Below are positions 1 to 9,230 of a DNA stretch of 64,000 bases, in pieces. Source of the DNA: Metabacillus sp. B2-18. GTDB lineage: Bacteria; Bacillota; Bacilli; Bacillales; Bacillaceae. The stretch is taken from the NCBI RefSeq assembly GCF_021117275.1, contig NZ_CP088245.1, positions 3,943,501 to 4,007,500 of the forward strand, in the 5' to 3' direction. Position numbers and translations under genes: made by a program. Numbering within the stretch: the stretch's first letter is position 1; the number at the start of each line of letters is the position of its first letter. The notes beneath the pieces were generated by a model, which searched no databases, was not told the origin of the DNA, and saw only the letters and a program-made list of their open reading frames with translations.

Positions 1-124
1 AGAAAATAACTATTCCTTATTATTGAGCGCCTATTTTTGCCCCTATGCAACTTTTTACCGTTAAGTCATTCACCTACACCCAATGTTTTGAATATGGTAC
101 ATGTGATAGGAGGTTAATGATTAC

Positions 125-871
125 ATGGAACTATTTGAAAAAGAATCACTAAATATAGATGATCTACAGGTTTGGAAAAAAGATGCTTTGGAAAAGTTTG
201 AGGCTAAAATGGTGGATAAAGAGCAAAGGTTCCCGTGTATACCGGCAACTCAAGGTCATTCATTAAATCATTTACGATACGGCTTTGTAGGGGATCCTAG
301 AGAAGTTTCATCTGCTGAAGAACTTGCTAACTTACTTTCCGCTTATACACCACAATCAAAAAACTATGGAAAATATACATCTCTTATTATCTTTTATGAA
401 ACACCAGCCGATTTATCCAAGACTAGTGTTGAAGAATTTGAACAAATGTTTTGGAAGCAATTAAGTTGGGCAAGTGAGTTTGATTCCATTGAATGGCCGG
501 AAAATATTCCTGTTGATCCACATGATTCTGCATGGGAATTTTGTTTTCAAGGTGAAAAATACTTTATGTATTGCGCTACTCCAGCCCATCAAAATCGCCA
601 AAGTCGATATTTCCCATATTTTATGCTTGCAATTACGCCAAGGTGGGTACTTGAGAAATTTAATTCTTCCCCTTCGCTGGCACAAAAAATAAAATCTAAT
701 ATTAGAGAAAGAATTACACATTACGATTCTATTTCCATCCACCCTGATTTAAACAGCTATGGTGAAGAAGATAATTTTGAATGGAAGCAGTATTATCTCC
801 ATGATGATGATTCAGCTTTATCCAAATGCCCTTTTCACCGAATGCTTAATACTATGAAGAGGGAAGAATAG
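125..871 (+). CDS. YqcI/YcgG family protein (GntA-like, possibly haem-dependent)
   Basis: 248 aa. The N-terminal motif FPCIPATQGH followed by LRYGF is typical of the YqcI/YcgG family. A characterised member, GntA of guanitoxin synthesis, is a haem-dependent N-hydroxylase; whether this copy hydroxylates an amine is inference. It is soluble, with no signal peptide. The start is supported by AGGAGG about 9 nt upstream. It stands alone: a terminator hairpin follows and the next gene has its own ribosome-binding site. Family call is good, the reaction is unknown. Confidence 0.75.
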   Translation: MELFEKESLNIDDLQVWKKDALEKFEAKMVDKEQRFPCIPATQGHSLNHLRYGFVGDPREVSSAEELANLLSAYTPQSKNYGKYTSLIIFYETPADLSKTSVEEFEQMFWKQLSWASEFDSIEWPENIPVDPHDSAWEFCFQGEKYFMYCATPAHQNRQSRYFPYFMLAITPRWVLEKFNSSPSLAQKIKSNIRERITHYDSISIHPDLNSYGEEDNFEWKQYYLHDDDSALSKCPFHRMLNTMKREE

Positions 872-880
872 CTGGTATTC

Positions 881-921
881 TATGCTCCCATTCCTATAAA
901 AAAATGGGGGCTAATTTTTTC
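881..921 (+). terminator. Intrinsic terminator of the YqcI/YcgG gene
   Basis: A GCTCCCATT arm and an AATGGGGGC arm are separated by an A-rich loop and followed by a T-run, just after the stop codon at 871. Confidence 0.75.
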
Positions 922-994
922 TTTTAGAATGGATCTTTCTTTTCTTACCTACACTATAGGTGTTCTTATATTAAAGAAGAAGGTAGGCGAAGGA

Positions 995-1561
995 ATGAAC
1001 ATCATTGAAAATCAGCCAGCACTGCTAGTGTTAGATGTACAAAAAGGATTTGATGATCCTTATTGGGGTAAACGAAACAACCTGGAAGCTGAAAACAATA
1101 TTTTAACGTTGTTAACAGAGTGGCGAAAACGTAACTGGACAGTCATCTATTCACAACACTTATCGTTGGAGCCACAATCTCCTCTTCATTATAAGAATCC
1201 AGTGGGAACAGAGTTTAAAGACAGCATTAAGCCTTTATCAGGTGAAGTAATTATGCAAAAAAATGTTAATAGTGCCTTTATTGGAACACAATTAGAAACC
1301 TATTTAAAAACAAATCAAATCAAAACGGTTGTTATCACTGGTTTATCTACACAACATTGCGTTTCAACAACAACACGTATGAGCGGAAACCTCGGATTTA
1401 CAAATTATCTTGTTTCAGATGCTACGGCAGCATTTGAAATTACTGATCAAAATGGTACATATTATACTCCCGAAGATATTCATCAAACAGAATTGGCAAC
1501 CTTACATAAGGAATTTGCGACGATTGTTAAAACGAGTGATGTAATAAAACAACTAAAGTAA
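995..1561 (+). CDS. Cysteine hydrolase / isochorismatase-family protein
   Basis: 188 aa from the ATG at 995. An in-frame start at 929 lacks a ribosome-binding site, and the family N-terminus (ALLVLDVQKGF) begins only after 995. Catalytic-triad candidates are visible: the Asp of LDVQ, a Lys near QKNVNSAF, and the Cys of TGLSTQHCVSTT. Members hydrolyse amides such as nicotinamide or isochorismate; the substrate is not predictable. It lies alone between a terminator and a long non-coding repeat. Confidence 0.8.
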   Translation: MNIIENQPALLVLDVQKGFDDPYWGKRNNLEAENNILTLLTEWRKRNWTVIYSQHLSLEPQSPLHYKNPVGTEFKDSIKPLSGEVIMQKNVNSAFIGTQLETYLKTNQIKTVVITGLSTQHCVSTTTRMSGNLGFTNYLVSDATAAFEITDQNGTYYTPEDIHQTELATLHKEFATIVKTSDVIKQLK

Positions 1562-1614
1562 AAGGCAGTGTGTATTTCCTTAACTGGTTCGGGTTTTCGA
1601 ATACAAAATTGTTT

Positions 1615-1806
1615 AAATAAGCGGAGTTTTTCCGGTTAAATCTAAAAATGGAGCTCGATTTGGGGATATAAGCGGAATTTTTCCGGTTAAGCAAAGGAAA
1701 ATGGCCCATTTTCATCTTCTTCGATTAAATAAGCGGAATCTTTCCGTCTGTTTCATCTATTTTTCGTGATATTTCCTCATTAAGAGGAATTTCTCCGCTT
1801 ATTTTC
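1615..1806 (+). repeat. Dispersed ~190-bp AT-rich repeat, copy A
   Basis: Four degenerate modules of the form AAGCGGA-n-TTTTCCGG, each a small imperfect palindrome, are spaced over about 190 bp. The block matches the reverse complement of 53752-53942 along its whole length with few or no gaps by eye. It carries no plausible ORF and no transposase. It fills the gap between the cysteine hydrolase and the DMT transporter. Confidence 0.8.
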
Positions 1807-1867
1807 TGGTGACTCTCAAAGAATGGGAGTTCACTTAATCCTGTGCAGTGCTTATCTCAGTATTAAA

Positions 1868-1905
1868 AGACGCTTGGAGCATATAAAGTCTCCAAGCATT
1901 TTTCT
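1868..1905. terminator. Bidirectional terminator
   Basis: GCTTGGAG pairs with CTCCAAGC (1872-1879 with 1890-1897). A T-run follows on the plus strand and a shorter one on the minus strand. It could end both the transporter gene (minus) and transcripts from the left. Confidence 0.6.
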
Positions 1906-2010
1906 TTACTAACTTACTTGCCAAATTGCATATTAATTCCTAGTTCGAATTACAATCAATATGCTTCAAAACAGAACCTATTAGTATTCTCTCTGCCCTC
2001 TTGAATCCTA

Positions 2011-2928
2011 CTAAACCTTTATATATTTGCTCCTTTGTGCAATCACTCGCTCTTTTAAAGTTTCATAATTGATAAGAATCATCCCTATACAAATAGTGAC
2101 AGCACCTACTCCTGTTAACCAAGAAAAAAACTCATCATAAAAAAGAACTCCTACAACAACCGCAATAAAAGGTGAAATATAAAGCCAGGTTGACGGGAAA
2201 ACCGGATCTGTCTTAACTACAAGCCAATAAAATAAACTATGACCAACCATTGAGCCAATTACAATTAAATAAAAAAGAGACAAAAGTGAGGCTGGTTGTA
2301 TGATTGTTTGCGCAGAAATTTCTTCTGTGAACAAACCTAAAATAAATAATAAAATTCCCCCATACATCATTTGAACCGCATTTAATGCAACTGGGTGAAT
2401 TCCTTCAAAGTTTTTTGATACACTCTTCGTATAGATCGTACCTGATGCATAAAAAACCTCTCCAAGAATGATGGCAAAACAACCAATGATCCAATAGGAA
2501 TTCACCTCAAGTGAAAAGCTTGGTAATATAAGAAATAAAACTCCTATGACACCGATCATACATCCTACAATGGATGTTCTTCTGACTTTATGCCTTAAGA
2601 TAATACTCTGAATCACAATGATCAACATCGGACCGGTTGCGGATAAAACCGCCGCTATTCCGGATGTTACATACTGTTCTGCCCAATACAATGTTGCAAA
2701 TGTCCCAAACGTCAAACCAACCCCTGATAGAAAAAGTTCCTTTCTAACTAATAAACGCATGATGTTCTTCTCTTTAACAAGCATAATCAAAAACAATAAA
2801 AAGCCTGCGATAAAAAAGCGAATTCCCCCCGATAAAAACGGCGGCAACCCTGAATCTACTCCTATTTTTATCGCCAAAAAAGTCGTCCCAAAAATAATAC
2901 ACATTAAAACATAATTTATAATGACCAT
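2011..2928 (-). CDS. EamA/DMT-family transporter
   Basis: 305 aa with about ten predicted membrane helices, as in the drug/metabolite transporter superfamily. The N-terminal signature FGTTFLAIKIG and the internal duplication of two EamA halves are visible. The start at 2928 has AGGAGGAG upstream; a longer reading to 3048 runs into the divergent promoter and has no ribosome-binding site. It diverges from a MocR-type regulator, which probably controls it. Members export amino acids or metabolites; the substrate is unknown. Confidence 0.85.
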   Translation of the reverse strand: MVIINYVLMCIIFGTTFLAIKIGVDSGLPPFLSGGIRFFIAGFLLFLIMLVKEKNIMRLLVRKELFLSGVGLTFGTFATLYWAEQYVTSGIAAVLSATGPMLIIVIQSIILRHKVRRTSIVGCMIGVIGVLFLILPSFSLEVNSYWIIGCFAIILGEVFYASGTIYTKSVSKNFEGIHPVALNAVQMMYGGILLFILGLFTEEISAQTIIQPASLLSLFYLIVIGSMVGHSLFYWLVVKTDPVFPSTWLYISPFIAVVVGVLFYDEFFSWLTGVGAVTICIGMILINYETLKERVIAQRSKYIKV

Positions 2929-2967
2929 TCTAAACTCCTCCTTTATGTTGATCATACGATTAGCGCT

Positions 2968-2995
2968 ATAGAACAGATTGAACACAATAGAACAG
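2968..2995. promoter_or_regulatory. Direct repeat, putative MocR operator
   Basis: The 9-mer ATAGAACAG occurs at 2968-2976 and again at 2987-2995 in the same orientation, 19 bp apart, inside the 107-113 bp gap between the divergent transporter and MocR-type genes. MocR regulators are known to bind direct repeats; assigning this site to the neighbouring regulator is inference. Confidence 0.5.
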
Positions 2996-3041
2996 TTAGA
3001 ATGGAAACATGTTAAAATCATTACATTAAGAGGAAATGGAG

Positions 3042-4463
3042 TTGGCAAAAGCTGTGCAAAGTGAACAATTATTATATAAACAGATCTATCACTATGTGGT
3101 GAATCAAATAGAGCGGAAAGAATGGAAAACTCACGACAAACTTCCCTCGGTTCGCAGCCTAGCCACTCAATTCAACGTTAACAGACTCACTGTATTAAAA
3201 GCATATCAATTACTAAAAAAAGAAGGAAAAATATATGTTAAGGATAAGTCAGGTTATTATGTGCAACCACAAATAACTAAAGACTATGAATATAGTGAAA
3301 ATCCTATCATAGCTGCTTATACAAAAAAAAATCACCTATCAGAAATTCATAGAGCACCTGTTACCTATAACTTTTCTCAAGCCTTAATTGACCCAAATCT
3401 TTTACCAAATCACTTTTTTTCAGACTATGTGAAAAAAGTGTTCGATCTTTATCCTAAAGTTCTTGCTACCTATTCAACTGTTCAAGGAGATGAAGAACTG
3501 CGGGAGGTTCTTGCTGAATACTTTGTGAAACAATTTAAAACACATCTCACGAAAGATCACCTATTAATTACTTCTGGTTCACAACAGGCCATTCATTTAA
3601 TCTCAGAAACTTTTATTAAACCCGGAGATATTGTTCTTTTTGAGAGACCGAGTTATTGTGCTGCTATTGATATTTTTCAAGCGCAAGGAGCACGCATTAT
3701 GACTGTTGATATATACGAAAATGGGTATGACTTAGAACAGCTAGAAAACATGCTGAAGCAATACAAGCCACGACTATTTTACACAAATCCAACCTTTCAC
3801 AATCCAACTGGCTATACTATTTCAGTAGAACAAAGAAAAAGATTAGTAGAATTGGCTGAACAGTATCGTTGTTTAATTGTTGAAGATGATGCTTATCATG
3901 ATATTTACTATGAACAGCCCCCACCTCTCCCGATTTATACGTATGATACAGCTGGGACAGTCATTTATGTTCGAAGCTTTTGCAAATATATCTCGCCAGG
4001 ATTAAGGGTTGCAACAATTATTTCTCAGCCTTCTATTATGCCCATGTTACTCACATCAAAATCGTTAATTGATAATGGATCACCTCTTCTTAATCAGAAG
4101 ATTTTCCTCCATTATTTTTCGTCATTACGATTACACCAACATTTAGAAAAGCTAAGAATTGCGTTAGAGATTAGGAAGGAAATGATGGAGGAGGAATTAG
4201 CGAAAACAAACTGGAAATGGAGCAGCCCACAAGGCGGTTTAAGTTTATGGGTACAACTGCCCGATAATTTATCAATTGAATCATTGCTGTTAAAAAGCCT
4301 TCATCACTCTATCTCATTTGTACCAGGTGTAGTATGTGATCCATTAAAACAAGAATCTCACTGGATACGTCTAAGCTTTTCGTACGAAAATGAAAAAAAG
4401 TTAAAGGATGGAATGAAGCAATTTGTAGAACTTGCACAGAGGTTGGAAGAGGAGAAAAAATAA
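3042..4463 (+). CDS. MocR/PdxR-type GntR regulator with aminotransferase domain
   Basis: About 473 aa. An N-terminal GntR winged helix (KLPSVRSLATQFNVNRLTVLKAY) is joined to a fold-type I aminotransferase domain. PLP-site features are NPTFHNPTGY, the Asp in VEDDAYHD and a Lys in RSFCKYISPGLR. MocR proteins use PLP as effector or prosthetic group. A TTG at 3042 has AAGAGG 8 nt upstream and is preferred; the ATG at 3036 is only 2 nt from that site. It is divergent from the transporter it probably regulates and ends at a shared terminator with htpG. Confidence 0.85.
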   Translation: MAKAVQSEQLLYKQIYHYVVNQIERKEWKTHDKLPSVRSLATQFNVNRLTVLKAYQLLKKEGKIYVKDKSGYYVQPQITKDYEYSENPIIAAYTKKNHLSEIHRAPVTYNFSQALIDPNLLPNHFFSDYVKKVFDLYPKVLATYSTVQGDEELREVLAEYFVKQFKTHLTKDHLLITSGSQQAIHLISETFIKPGDIVLFERPSYCAAIDIFQAQGARIMTVDIYENGYDLEQLENMLKQYKPRLFYTNPTFHNPTGYTISVEQRKRLVELAEQYRCLIVEDDAYHDIYYEQPPPLPIYTYDTAGTVIYVRSFCKYISPGLRVATIISQPSIMPMLLTSKSLIDNGSPLLNQKIFLHYFSSLRLHQHLEKLRIALEIRKEMMEEELAKTNWKWSSPQGGLSLWVQLPDNLSIESLLLKSLHHSISFVPGVVCDPLKQESHWIRLSFSYENEKKLKDGMKQFVELAQRLEEEKK

Positions 4464-4485
4464 ACCGATCAACACCAACCTTATA

Positions 4486-4522
4486 AAAAAATCCACCAGC
4501 TATAAAAAACTGGTGGATTTCT
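4486..4522. terminator. Bidirectional terminator between mocR-like gene and htpG
   Basis: AAATCCACCAG and CTGGTGGATTT form an 11-bp stem with A/T runs on both sides, between two convergent genes. Confidence 0.8.
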
Positions 4523-4524
4523 CA

Positions 4525-6405
4525 TTATACCATTACCTTACACATATCATTTGTAAACTCAACCGGATCTTGAATTGGTAAGCCTTCAATTAAAAGCGCT
4601 TGGTTGTATAGAAGATTTGTATATAATGTTACCTTTTCCTTGTCACTCTCAAATGCATTCTTTAGAGATTGAAACACTTCGTGGTTGCTGTTGATTTCTA
4701 AGACTTTTTCTGCCTTTACATTTTGATTATCAGGCATAGCACTTAGAATTTTTTCCATTTCAATTGTTACTTCACCCTCAGTTGTTAAGCAAACAGGATG
4801 AGATCTTAGACGCTTGGATAATCTTACATCCTTTACTTTATCTGAAAGGATATTTTTCATGAACTCAAAGAGCTCTTTATTTTCAGTTTGCTCGGATTCT
4901 GTTTGCTTTTGATCTTCTTCTGACTCAATTCCTAAGTCACCGCTAGAAACCGATTTGAATTCTTTTTCGTTATAGCTCATGAGCATTTTGATAGCAAATT
5001 CATCAATATCTTCTGTGAAGAAAAGAATTTCATAGCCTTTTTCAGACACTAATTCTGTTTGTGGTAATTTTTCAATTCTCTCGATCGACTCACCAGAAGC
5101 ATAGTAAATATACTTTTGATCTTCAGCCATTCTTGAAACATACTCATCAAGTGAAACAAGCTTTTTCTCTTTTGAAGAATAAAACATTAATAAGTCCTGT
5201 AACACTTCTTTGTTGCTACCAAAGTCACTGTACACTCCATATTTTAGCTGTCTGCCAAAGGATTTGTAAAACTTCTCATAATTTTCACGATCATTTTTCA
5301 TGAGACTTTTTAATTCATTTTTAATTTTTTTGCTAATGTTTTTAGAAATGAACTTTAACTGACGATCCTGCTGTAAAATTTCCCTTGAAATATTAAGTGA
5401 TAAATCCTCAGAATCAACCATTCCTTTAACAAAGCTAAAATAATCTGGAAGGAGTTCCGGACATTTATTCATGATTAATACACCGTTTGAGTAAAGCTCT
5501 AAGCCCTTTTCATATTCTTTTGAATAATAATCATATGGCATGTTTTCAGGGATATAAAGAATTGCATTGTATCTTACTGTACCGTCAACATTAATATGAA
5601 TGTGCTTAATCGGCTTATCAAATCCGTAATGCTTTTCATTGTAAAATGCCACATAGTCTTCATCTGTTAATTCATTTTTATTTTTTCTCCAGATTGGCAC
5701 CATGCTGTTGATGATTTGTTCTTCTTCGTATTCTTCTAACTCATTATCGCTGCCTTCTTTAGCTCGTTGGCCTTTAACATCCATTTTGATCGGATAGCGG
5801 ATAAAATCAGAGTATTTTTTAATGATTGATTTTAGGTTATATTCCTCTAAAAACTCATCATAGTTATCTTCTTCTTCATTTTCTTTTATCTTCAAAATAA
5901 TTTCTGTACCAACTGTATCTTTTTCATGCGGTTCAATTGTGTAGCCTTCAGCACCCTCTGATTCCCATTTGTAAGCTTCATCACTTCCAAGCGCTTTACT
6001 GATAACAGTAACAACATCAGCCACCATAAATGCAGCGTAAAATCCAACTCCAAATTGACCAATTATATCATGGCCGTCTTTTGATTCATTTTCCTTTTTA
6101 AACGCTAAGGAACCGCTTTTCGCGATAATACCCAGGTTGTTTTCAAGGTCTTCCTTTGTCATGCCAATACCTGTATCTAAAATAGTAAGTGTTCTATTTT
6201 CTTTATTTGGTGTAATTTTGATAAAGTAACTATCCTTTTCAAAGCTTAAAGAATCATCTGTTAATGCTCTGTAGTAGATTTTATCAATTGCATCACTAGC
6301 ATTTGAAATTAACTCTCTTAAAAACACCTCTCGTTGTGAGTAAATAGAGTTAATCATCATTTCCAACAATCTTTTGGATTCTGCTTTAAATTGCTTTTTT
6401 TCCAA
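4525..6405 (-). CDS. htpG: Molecular chaperone HtpG (Hsp90)
   Basis: 626 aa, the normal length for bacterial Hsp90. It has the N-terminal GHKL ATPase motifs [19 protein letters not shown] and [11 protein letters not shown], the middle domain with [12 protein letters not shown], and a C-terminal dimerisation domain. The start codon is TTG, preceded by GGAGAGG at good spacing; no better ATG is available. The leader contains a consensus -35 and a perfect CIRCE operator, so HrcA control is expected, unlike the HrcA-independent htpG of B. subtilis. Confidence 0.97.
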   Translation of the reverse strand: MEKKQFKAESKRLLEMMINSIYSQREVFLRELISNASDAIDKIYYRALTDDSLSFEKDSYFIKITPNKENRTLTILDTGIGMTKEDLENNLGIIAKSGSLAFKKENESKDGHDIIGQFGVGFYAAFMVADVVTVISKALGSDEAYKWESEGAEGYTIEPHEKDTVGTEIILKIKENEEEDNYDEFLEEYNLKSIIKKYSDFIRYPIKMDVKGQRAKEGSDNELEEYEEEQIINSMVPIWRKNKNELTDEDYVAFYNEKHYGFDKPIKHIHINVDGTVRYNAILYIPENMPYDYYSKEYEKGLELYSNGVLIMNKCPELLPDYFSFVKGMVDSEDLSLNISREILQQDRQLKFISKNISKKIKNELKSLMKNDRENYEKFYKSFGRQLKYGVYSDFGSNKEVLQDLLMFYSSKEKKLVSLDEYVSRMAEDQKYIYYASGESIERIEKLPQTELVSEKGYEILFFTEDIDEFAIKMLMSYNEKEFKSVSSGDLGIESEEDQKQTESEQTENKELFEFMKNILSDKVKDVRLSKRLRSHPVCLTTEGEVTIEMEKILSAMPDNQNVKAEKVLEINSNHEVFQSLKNAFESDKEKVTLYTNLLYNQALLIEGLPIQDPVEFTNDMCKVMV

Positions 6406-6498
6406 TTTACAACCTCTCCTCTTCGAAAATTTAGCCTACTTTATTATGTAGTAAAATAGAAAATGATTAGGTGTTCTATGGACACTCCTTCTTCTAGT

Positions 6499-6525
6499 TT
6501 AGCACTCTAAGCTCTAGAGTGCTAA
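6499..6525. promoter_or_regulatory. CIRCE operator (HrcA-binding site)
   Basis: TTAGCACTC-N9-GAGTGCTAA matches the CIRCE consensus at all 18 positions. It lies about 10 bp downstream of the proposed -10 of htpG and 94 bp before its start codon, the usual placement over the transcription start for HrcA repression. Confidence 0.95.
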
Positions 6526-6534
6526 ACTATTATT

Positions 6535-6564
6535 TAAATATCATATTTTTCTTATCTATGTCAA
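6535..6564 (-). promoter_or_regulatory. Putative SigA promoter of htpG
   Basis: On the minus strand a consensus TTGACA (6559-6564) is followed at 17-18 bp by a weak -10 (ATATTT or TATTTA). The CIRCE element begins shortly after it. Confidence 0.65.
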
Positions 6565-6575
6565 CTAGTGGCAAA

Positions 6576-6620
6576 TAAAAAAGTGCAATGAAAGCTAGTA
6601 AATAGCTAGTCATTGCACTT
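6576..6620 (-). terminator. Terminator of trhO
   Basis: AAGTGCAATGA (6581-6591) pairs with TCATTGCACTT (6610-6620), with an inner CTAG stem. On the minus strand a T-run follows the hairpin, just after the trhO stop codon. Confidence 0.8.
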
Positions 6621-6625
6621 CATCT

Positions 6626-7570
6626 TTATACTAAAGCAGCTAATCTTTCTGTTACCTGCTCTTCTGTTAATCCATTTTCTGAAACATATCGATTACGTTC
6701 ATGTACACGACACTCATGACTACATGCGCGCAAGTATTTATGCTCATTTTCTTCAGAGCAAAGAATTTTTTTATTACATTCAGGATTCCCACAGTTAACA
6801 AAGCGTTCACAAGGTTCACCAGTAAAATGATCTCTTCCAACTACAGTTGGTTCTACTCGGTTAACAGGTACAATTAGACGCTCATCAAATACATAACACT
6901 GACCGTCCCAATTCTTCCCTTGTACTTCAGGATCTTTACCATAAGTAACAATCCCACCGTGAAGCTGTGCCACATCCTCAAATCCCTCTTGACGAAGCCA
7001 CCCTGAGAATTTTTCACAACGAATACCACCTGTGCAATACGTTAAGATCTTTTTGCCTTCAAACTGGTCTTTATTTTCACGAATCCAATCTGGTAACTCT
7101 TTAAACGTATTAATGTCAGGTAAAATCGCATTTTTGAAATGACCAACAGCATACTCATAGTCATTTCTAGCATCAATAATGACAGTATCTTCTTGTTTCA
7201 TAGCTTCCATAAATTCTTTAGGGCTGTAATATTTACCTGTTAGCTCTAAAGGATTAACATCATCTTCTAAACGAAGCGTCACAAGCTCTGGGCGATGACG
7301 AACCTTCATTTTTTTGAAGGCATGCTCATCTTCTTCATCTATCTTATAAACCATTTCAGCAAAGCGAGGATCTTCTTTCATGTGAGCCATGTATTGATCC
7401 GTTTGCTCAACAGTCCCTGAAACTGTTCCATTAATTCCTTCTGTAGCAATTAAAATTCTGCCTTTTAGCCCAAGGTTTTTACAAAACTCTAGATGCTCTT
7501 GAGCATACTCCTCAGGGTTATCAATTTGAACATAGTGATAGTATAGTAAAACGCGATATTCTTTTGACAT
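6626..7570 (-). CDS. trhO: tRNA uridine(34) hydroxylase TrhO (YbfQ/YceA rhodanese family)
   Basis: 314 aa. An N-terminal acylphosphatase-like domain ([19 protein letters not shown]) is followed by a rhodanese domain with the active-site loop [10 protein letters not shown] (Cys about residue 179) and a C-terminal cysteine-rich segment ([15 protein letters not shown]). The family makes 5-hydroxyuridine at the wobble position of certain tRNAs using oxygen. GAAGGTG precedes the ATG. It has its own terminator. Confidence 0.92.
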   Translation of the reverse strand: MSKEYRVLLYYHYVQIDNPEEYAQEHLEFCKNLGLKGRILIATEGINGTVSGTVEQTDQYMAHMKEDPRFAEMVYKIDEEDEHAFKKMKVRHRPELVTLRLEDDVNPLELTGKYYSPKEFMEAMKQEDTVIIDARNDYEYAVGHFKNAILPDINTFKELPDWIRENKDQFEGKKILTYCTGGIRCEKFSGWLRQEGFEDVAQLHGGIVTYGKDPEVQGKNWDGQCYVFDERLIVPVNRVEPTVVGRDHFTGEPCERFVNCGNPECNKKILCSEENEHKYLRACSHECRVHERNRYVSENGLTEEQVTERLAALV

Positions 7571-7746
7571 ATATTTTTCACCTTCTATATTATATTTGCA
7601 AGATATACATACAGAGATGGTTACTTGCTTTTACATTTTACTTGTTTATAAAATGTAACATCTTATTAAAACAAATTTTCTACGAAAATGCAAATTGATA
7701 GTTTGTAAAGGTGAGATGTACCAATTTTGTTTATGTTCTTTTCGAT

Positions 7747-7832
7747 TTTTTGTTCATACCCGCGATGAACGACACTTCCCTTGATTTTTCCAATCGTTTT
7801 GTCGTTCATATCCGCGATGATTGTCATTTCCC
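7747..7832. repeat. Imperfect direct repeat with inverted arms in an intergenic gap
   Basis: The 373-bp gap between trhO and the nitroreductase holds two 30-bp copies (7751-7780 and 7803-7832) sharing GTTCATA-YCCGCGATGA, 24 of 30 positions identical. In addition ATGAACGACA (7765-7774) and TGTCGTTCAT (7800-7809) form a perfect 10-bp inverted repeat. No gene is visible here. Confidence 0.6.
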
Positions 7833-7889
7833 AACATTACACACATTACCCACCGTCACATTCATTACTAACTCAATTAGAACTCCATT

Positions 7890-7926
7890 CAAAAACAGCC
7901 CAATTTCAATTAATTGGGCTGTCACT
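7890..7926 (-). terminator. Terminator of the nitroreductase gene
   Basis: ACAGCCCAATT and AATTGGGCTGT form the stem; on the minus strand it is followed by a TTTTT run. Confidence 0.8.
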
Positions 7927-7943
7927 TTAAGCAATGACAAAAA

Positions 7944-8534
7944 TCAAGCAAAATCCTCTTCATTTTCAAGCCAAGTTGTTACCGCTGAGACTGCCTGTCT
8001 TTTTCCCGTCATTTCTTTCATATCAGGGTAGCCAATGTATAATAATCCAACCATCTCCGATTCGGAAGATAATGTAAACAGTTCCTTTACTTCATTCGAA
8101 TAACAGCTTTCACCTGTTCTCCAAATAGCACCCAATCCAAGGGCATGGGCTGTGAGCAGCATATTTTGAACAGCTGCACAGACAGCTGCAACTTCCTCCT
8201 TCATCATGACACGTTTGTTTGCTGTTGTTGGTTCTACTGCAACAGCGATTATAACCGGTGCTCGCAAGGGTTTATTTTCTTCTCTTTCTAGTCGCTTTTG
8301 ACTTTCTTCACTATTTGGATCTTCTAGTGTTTTTTCTACGAGAGATGCGAGTGTTTTACCGAGTGCTTTTCTGGCATCACCAGTTAATACAAAAAATCTC
8401 CATGGCTCTGTTCGGAAATGTGAAGGAGCCCATGTTCCTGCTTCAAGAATTTGATGAATCAACTCACTCGGGACAGGATCTTCCTTTACTTTTCCAATAC
8501 TCCTTCTAGTTGCAATAGCTGAAAGGACGTCCAT
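7944..8534 (-). CDS. Nitroreductase family protein
   Basis: 196 aa, an FMN-dependent nitroreductase fold. Typical features are IATRRSIGKVK near the N-terminus, APSHFRTEPWRFFVLTG for FMN and partner contact, and GLGAIWRTG with GLLYIGYP near the C-terminus. Such enzymes reduce nitro compounds or quinones with NAD(P)H; the natural substrate is unknown. The ATG at 8534 has GGGAG 8 nt upstream; the ATG at 8549 has none, so the shorter form is chosen. Confidence 0.87.
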   Translation of the reverse strand: MDVLSAIATRRSIGKVKEDPVPSELIHQILEAGTWAPSHFRTEPWRFFVLTGDARKALGKTLASLVEKTLEDPNSEESQKRLEREENKPLRAPVIIAVAVEPTTANKRVMMKEEVAAVCAAVQNMLLTAHALGLGAIWRTGESCYSNEVKELFTLSSESEMVGLLYIGYPDMKEMTGKRQAVSAVTTWLENEEDFA

Positions 8535-8680
8535 TATATTCACTCCCATTTTTTCAAGTTATTTCATCTTATTCAAAAACATGAGAAATGACTCTTTAGA
8601 ATATCCTTCTCGAAATCACACCTACTCCCCCCATTAAATAAGTAGCGAGAATGAATACTATAAACATAGGAGGGGTTAGA

Positions 8681-9010
8681 GTGGAACCTTATGTTAAAGA
8701 TGCACTAGATGAGTGGAAAGAGGAAATGTTAAAACAAAAACTTGATTTAGATGAAGAATACGAAAAAATCAAAAGTGAATTACAAATCTATTCTTATAAG
8801 TCAGGTATTACAAAACAGGTTATTCAATCAACAATAAATGATGAAATTATTGAAACGATCAAATCAACATATCACGTACCCTTTGTTGAAAAATACGAAC
8901 AATTGAAGCAATACATACGAGTTTTGGAAGAAAAACGAAAAGTGTATCAAATGTTTGTTGATAAAATTCAAAAAGTAAGTGAAACTGAAGTAAACGAGAG
9001 TCATGTTTAA
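8681..9010 (+). CDS. Hypothetical helical protein
   Basis: About 109 aa from a GTG start with AGGAGG 7 nt upstream; an ATG at 8651 lacks such a site. It is highly charged (Lys/Glu rich), predicted almost wholly alpha-helical with coiled-coil character, and has no membrane segment or signal. I do not recognise the family. The stop codon lies in the loop of its own terminator. Confidence 0.7.
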   Translation: MEPYVKDALDEWKEEMLKQKLDLDEEYEKIKSELQIYSYKSGITKQVIQSTINDEIIETIKSTYHVPFVEKYEQLKQYIRVLEEKRKVYQMFVDKIQKVSETEVNESHV

Positions 9011-9037
9011 GAGAGCAACATGACTCTCGTTTTTTTG
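8994..9037 (+). terminator. Terminator overlapping the gene end
   Basis: ACGAGAGTCATGTT and AACATGACTCTCGT form a 14-bp stem followed by TTTTTTT. The TAA stop is in the loop. Confidence 0.85.
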
Positions 9038-9230
9038 ATTTTCCCTTTCCATTTTTCCTTACCAGGAAATTTTTAGATAGACTAGAATGATATGGATCGT
9101 TTGTAACGTTCCTATCATCTTATTGTAATAACGTAAACAAACTGTTAAGTGCTTGTTCTTTTAAACTCTTTTATTCGTGGTAAGATGAACTCATTGATTA
9201 GCTAATGTGCTAACAAGGAGGTTATACAAC

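Noticed and set aside
1..124. Possible feature at the left edge
   Set aside because: Only the ribosome-binding site of the first gene is clear; the rest shows no gene or structure.
1527..1715. 62-codon minus-strand frame with repeated FRFNRKNSAY words
   Set aside because: It is the AT-rich intergenic repeat read as protein; no start signal.
1915..2000. Minus-strand string VGFKRAERILIGSVLKHID that looks protein-like
   Set aside because: Too short and without a recognisable family; it could be a gene relic but support is insufficient.
7711..8031. 106-codon plus-strand frame
   Set aside because: It runs through intergenic repeats and the terminator into the antisense of the nitroreductase gene; no ribosome-binding site.
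9090..9160. WalR box before the LysM-3D gene
   Set aside because: TGTAAC, TGTAAT and TGTTAA words occur but not with the required 5-nt spacing.
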